Shown piece after piece: positions 31,704 through 34,274 of a stretch of DNA of 34,274 nt. How positions within the stretch are numbered: the stretch's first letter is position 1; each line of letters begins with the position of its first letter. The position numbers and the translations under genes are program-made. Source of the stretch: Candidatus Saccharimonadota bacterium (GTDB taxonomy: Bacteria > Patescibacteriota > Saccharimonadia > Saccharimonadales > Saccharimonadaceae); contig JAFRJZ010000016.1 of assembly GCA_017431945.1 (NCBI GenBank), positions 1-34,274 of the forward strand. Direction: 5' to 3'. The notes beneath the pieces are model-generated. The model had not been told where the DNA came from, made no database searches, and saw only the letters and a list, made by a program, of their open reading frames with translations.

Positions 31704-32450
31704 ATGATTGGTATAACCATTATCTTATTATTTTGCGTCTATCTGGTCTTTCTATTTCCCGATACTACCAGGGCCGAAGAAAAGCCCGCTCACAGTGCCC
31801 GGTACACCGCCCAGATGCGCAAACTCTGGCAAATCGCCCAAGATTCCATGAAGGAAAGAAAACCTCTTCGGGCCGAGAAGGCACTCCTCACCATTCTTAA
31901 GTTTGATGAAAAAAATGCCGCCGCTTACAACCGCCTTGGCATCCTCTACGCCAAGTCGCAAAAGTTTGATGAGGCCATTGAATGCTTTGAAATTGCTCAG
32001 TCGCTTGACGACAACCCATCTTCACTACATAACGCCGGCTTGATTTACCTAGAAACTGGCGCTTACGAAAAGGCCGCCATGGCCTTTGAACAGGCCATCA
32101 AGCTTGAAGGCGACTTGCCCGCTCGTTTTATCGCTCTCGCCAAGGCTAAGGAGAAGCTTGGCAAGCGCAAAGAGGCCATTGATGCTCTCGAGAGTGCCTA
32201 TGAGCTTGACCGTTCTGCTAACACTCTCCGCCAGATTCTCGCCATCTACGAGTCGGCTGGCGACGCTGAAAATATCGCTGCTACCACCGCACGCATTGAG
32301 CGCCACATTACCGATTCTGCTCTCGCCAAACAAAAGAAATCTCGCTCGAGCACTCGCTCGCGTTCTAATACTCGCTCCACCTCCCGCCCTACTACCCGTA
32401 CGCGCTCAGCTTCTACTACTCGCACTCCCTCCCGTCGCAAAGTTATCTAA
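31704..32450 (+). CDS. Membrane-anchored TPR protein with basic Ser/Thr/Arg tail
   Basis: 248 residues. One N-terminal membrane segment (about 3-20), then four or so tetratricopeptide repeats (about 50-190; AAAYNRLGILYAKSQKFDEAIECFEIAQSL and PSSLHNAGLIYLETGAYEKAAMAFEQAIKL are canonical), and a C-terminal ~45-residue low-complexity tail built of SRS/TRT repeats ending RRKVI. TPRs bind partner proteins; the basic tail could bind nucleic acid or acidic lipid. The partner is unknown. It is probably leaderless. tRNA-Ala follows 30 bp after the stop. Confidence 0.85.
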   Translation: MIGITIILLFCVYLVFLFPDTTRAEEKPAHSARYTAQMRKLWQIAQDSMKERKPLRAEKALLTILKFDEKNAAAYNRLGILYAKSQKFDEAIECFEIAQSLDDNPSSLHNAGLIYLETGAYEKAAMAFEQAIKLEGDLPARFIALAKAKEKLGKRKEAIDALESAYELDRSANTLRQILAIYESAGDAENIAATTARIERHITDSALAKQKKSRSSTRSRSNTRSTSRPTTRTRSASTTRTPSRRKVI

Positions 32451-32466
32451 AACCGCAATTTTGTGG

Positions 32467-32472
32467 TATAAT
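32467..32472 (+). promoter_or_regulatory. -10 box of tRNA-Ala
   Basis: TGGTATAAT, with TATAAT here, 8 nt before the tRNA. Confidence 0.55.
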
Positions 32473-32480
32473 CTACCCAT

Positions 32481-32556
32481 GGGGCGTTAGCTCAGTTGAT
32501 AGAGCGCAGCATTCGCATTGCTGAGGTCGCGAGTTTGAATCTCGCACGCTCCACCA
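32481..32556 (+). tRNA. tRNA-Ala(CGC)
   Basis: 76-nt cloverleaf with encoded CCA: acceptor GGGGCGT/ACGCTCC with the G3-U70 pair that marks alanine tRNAs, anticodon stem CAGCA/TGCTG with loop TTCGCAT (anticodon CGC). Confidence 0.93.
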
Positions 32557-32560
32557 AAAA

Positions 32561-32598
32561 TAAAAAAGAAGCCACTTGTGGCTTGTTTTTTATTTTTT
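32561..32598 (+). terminator. Terminator after tRNA-Ala
   Basis: GCCAC (32571-32575) pairs with GTGGC (32578-32582), extended by A-T pairs on both sides, then a long T-run (32586-32598). Confidence 0.85.
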
Positions 32599-32599
32599 A

Positions 32600-32637
32600 G
32601 GAGCGTAGCGTGATTATTTATCTTGCACGCTCCACCA
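32600..32637 (+). repeat. Truncated tRNA-Ala acceptor-end duplicate
   Basis: GCACGCTCCACCA (32625-32637) repeats the 3' end of tRNA-Ala (32544-32556) exactly, 81 bp downstream. GGAGCGT (32600-32606) is complementary to ACGCTCC, so the piece can fold as a mini acceptor stem with CCA. It lies between the terminator and the DUF3800 promoter. Confidence 0.6.
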
Positions 32638-32663
32638 TTTTACTAGACAAAACCGCAAAAATA

Positions 32664-32750
32664 CGCTACAATATAATCACTGGGCTGACCGCGAGGTCTT
32701 GGTCCACCTGAAGGTGGGGTAGACCCCCACCACTTTGGTCTAATGGAGGT
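32664..32750 (+). promoter_or_regulatory. Promoter and structured leader of the DUF3800 gene
   Basis: CGCTACAATATAAT (boxes at 32667-32672 and 32672-32677) predicts a start near 32684. The leader begins with GACC-GCGA-GGTC (32687-32698, GNRA loop). Then CCACC-TGAA-GGTGG (32704-32717) and GGTGGGG-TAGAC-CCCCACC (32713-32731) share bases and exclude each other. GGAGGT (32745-32750) is the ribosome site. Conserved RNA motifs upstream of DUF3800 genes have been reported in comparative surveys. Confidence 0.55.
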
Positions 32751-32752
32751 AA

Positions 32753-33433
32753 ATGAAAGAGTTAAGCATATTCATCGATGAGTCCGGTGACTTCGGAGAT
32801 TATGATCCGAAGTCTCCTTTTTATATCATTGGCATAGTAGCGCATAACCAAGATAATGATATTGCAGGGCACATCCATAATTTAGACAAAACCTTAAAAA
32901 ACACCACTCTCAAGCGCAACTTTATTCATGTCGGGCCACTCATCCGCAGAGAGGCCGAATATAAATATATGACCATAACAGAGCGCCGACGAATTTTATG
33001 GAGACTTATCAAATTTACTACAAAAACAGATCTTTTATTTAAAACTTTTTATATAGAAAAGAAACATATCGGTGACGACTACGAAATGATTACCAAACTA
33101 GCTCGCCAGCTTTCAGACTTTATCAAGCAACATTATTCCTTCTTTCTCTCGTTTGATACCATCAAACTTTATTACGATAATGGTCAAGCGGGAGTGATGA
33201 AAATAATCATATCAGTTTTTACCACCCTTTTTGATAATGTAAAATACAAAAAATCTTTGCAAAAAGATTATAAATTGTTACAAGTAGCAGATTTGGTCTG
33301 CACAGCTCGGTTGACAGAGTTAAAAATGGAGCGAAAGTCCCTCTCTCGTTCAGAGCGCAATATTCTTGGTAGCGATAAAGAAATCAAAAAGGCCCTCTTA
33401 AAACCCCTAAAAAGAAAAGAATTCAAAGATTAA
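32753..33433 (+). CDS. DUF3800-family protein (putative RNase-H-fold accessory protein)
   Basis: 226 residues, normal for the family. The N-terminal SIFIDESGDFGDYDPKSPFYIIGIV (DESG motif, residues 8-11) and the C-terminal LLQVADLVCTARLTELK match DUF3800; the family's acidic residues are thought to form an RNase-H-like active site. Function is unproven; members are common in accessory and mobile regions. AT-rich composition and a tRNA-Ala fragment just upstream suggest acquisition. It has its own promoter and structured leader; no terminator is seen directly after it. Confidence 0.85.
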   Translation: MKELSIFIDESGDFGDYDPKSPFYIIGIVAHNQDNDIAGHIHNLDKTLKNTTLKRNFIHVGPLIRREAEYKYMTITERRRILWRLIKFTTKTDLLFKTFYIEKKHIGDDYEMITKLARQLSDFIKQHYSFFLSFDTIKLYYDNGQAGVMKIIISVFTTLFDNVKYKKSLQKDYKLLQVADLVCTARLTELKMERKSLSRSERNILGSDKEIKKALLKPLKRKEFKD

Positions 33434-33517
33434 TGGCAGAACAAGTTTTTGTCGCCCTAGTTTTTATTGTTGTGTTTTTTACAACATTTTTTGTAATGTA
33501 AATAAGCAGAAGTGTGA

Positions 33518-33815
33518 TATAATGAAAGAGCAATAATCTAGTCAGAATAAAACTCGTCAAGTTTTTATTAGTACATTCGTTATCATAATCAACTTAGAAA
33601 CGGCATCGTAAGGGCTGTCAGCGAGTTGATTATGATAAATTGATGAGTTGACTAGATTATTGCACCCCTCGCGGTGCCGTTTTTAGCATCTATTGTTCTC
33701 GTTAGACTGTTCTAAACGGCACCACGAGGGGGAGGAAATAAATAAGGGGGGGAGGAGGGGAAAAGAGGTAAAGGGGGAGGTCATTAAAGATTAAAAAGAA
33801 AGGTATAAAACGAGA
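33518..33815 (+). promoter_or_regulatory. Promoter and ~290-nt structured leader of the last surface-protein gene
   Basis: TGATATAAT (TATAAT 33518-33523) predicts a start at about 33530, exactly at hairpin 1: 33530-33544 with 33649-33663 (15 bp perfect), 33551-33560 with 33640-33649 (one mismatch), 33580-33594 with 33624-33638 (15 bp perfect). Hairpin 2: 33665-33685 with 33713-33731 (about 18 bp). A G/A tract with repeated GGAGG-like words (33726-33780) follows, then AAGAAAGG (33796-33803) before ATG 33816. This accounts for the gene-free stretch; 33434-33517 shows nothing else. Confidence 0.65.
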
Positions 33816-34274
33816 ATGAAATGGTCATACGAGAATATTAAGACCAATAGAACAAATAGTAGTAGCAATAAAGGTGCATTTGTAAGTCTTTTGAATAATA
33901 AGAAATGGAAGATTAATCGCTATACTAGTACTGGTATAGTCAGTATTAGTGGCTTAGCAATTCTTTTGTTAGGCCTTTTTGTCTTACCTTTATTATCTGC
34001 TAGCAAACCCACTCATGCCGCTACACCAATAGAGCCTACTATCTCCATCATTCCCGCTTCTGGTATTACTATGGATATGACTCCAGCTGGAGGTGCAGCT
34101 GGTAGTTTTGGTACTGCTACAGCATCTGTTACGGTAAACTCTACTAATGTGAGTGGTTATACCCTTACTATGAATACTGAAACCACTGATCCAGACTTAA
34201 AGAATAGTAAGATAGACTATACTGATCCAACCAAAGCAGACTTAAAGATTACTAACCTCACTACTTCTACTACT
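33816..34274 (+). CDS. Secreted surface protein, N-terminal part (cut by window end)
   Basis: 153 codons, open to the window end. A basic Asn/Ser-rich cytoplasmic start (about 1-38), one strong hydrophobic segment (about 43-63, SGLAILLLGLFVLPLLSASK) and an AXA-like THAA site near 69 form a signal peptide or anchor. The mature part is Thr/Ser/Gly-rich, low in Cys and beta-prone (ATASVTVNSTNVSGYTLTMNTET). This matches the N-terminal halves of Saccharibacteria surface proteins whose C-termini carry FISUMP-like domains such as the one at 1-276, but the full domain content is outside the window. The start is set by AAGAAAGG about 12 nt upstream; ATG 33821 is in another frame. Confidence 0.75.
   Translation, partial: MKWSYENIKTNRTNSSSNKGAFVSLLNNKKWKINRYTSTGIVSISGLAILLLGLFVLPLLSASKPTHAATPIEPTISIIPASGITMDMTPAGGAAGSFGTATASVTVNSTNVSGYTLTMNTETTDPDLKNSKIDYTDPTKADLKITNLTTSTT

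Noticed and set aside
32401-32450. Short repeats in the tail of the TPR gene
   Set aside because: They are codon repeats of a Ser/Thr/Arg tail, not a CRISPR or regulatory array. No CRISPR array is present in the window.

Overview
The window looks like part of the compact chromosome of a Patescibacteria/CPR bacterium, most likely a Candidatus Saccharibacteria (TM7) relative. This is inferred from tightly packed small genes, FISUMP-type surface proteins at the window edges, a VirB6-like secretion channel, a membrane-anchored Clp-like AAA+ protein, a phosphoketolase, and first genes of operons that start 6-7 nt after a TATAAT box. The code is standard, and the six tRNAs seen are ordinary.

Layout. 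1-276 is the tail of a secreted FISUMP protein. 366-580 is a long hairpin element with a partner at 16221-16342. 587-3607 holds a small membrane protein divergent from a pyk-pgk glycolysis operon. 3612-6532 holds tRNA-Arg and a two-gene membrane AAA+ unit. 6542-11922 holds a PilB-type motor divergent from a proline-rich membrane protein and a VirB6-like channel (a type IV pilus/secretion neighbourhood). 11936-14369 holds pnp behind a giant leader hairpin. 14355-16212 is a CIRCE-controlled hrcA-grpE operon followed by an adenylate-kinase-like gene. 16377-16912 is a solitary MazF/PemK-like toxin facing a candidate small RNA. 16952-19854 is a phosphoketolase split into two translationally coupled genes, then a PIN-TRAM protein. 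19844-25058 holds a class A penicillin-binding protein, tyrS, tRNA-Leu, tRNA-Cys and a DMT transporter. 25068-28306 is a three-gene accessory block (DUF1704-like pseudo-peptidase, sigma-region-4-like HTH protein, unknown protein) with shared upstream motifs and unusual leaders. 28425-32598 holds translation and replication genes (tRNA-Thr, rpmG, tRNA-Trp, trpS, an RluA-type synthase, a holB-like gene, a TPR protein, tRNA-Ala). 32667-34274 is a DUF3800 gene with a structured leader and the start of another secreted surface protein behind a roughly 290-nt structured leader.

The main unexplained signal is palindromic DNA and structured RNA. Two copies (12005-12083, 28832-28913) share an identical asymmetric internal loop while the helices around it covary, which suggests a real RNA motif or a mobile hairpin family. 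Two other palindromes lie in frame inside essential genes (tyrS, holB), like the protein-coding palindromic elements known from Rickettsia. Two further copies form a MITE-like pair. Genes that head transcription units are mostly leaderless, while genes inside operons and accessory genes use Shine-Dalgarno sites. The exceptions, pnp and the last surface protein, have long hairpin leaders that look regulatory.
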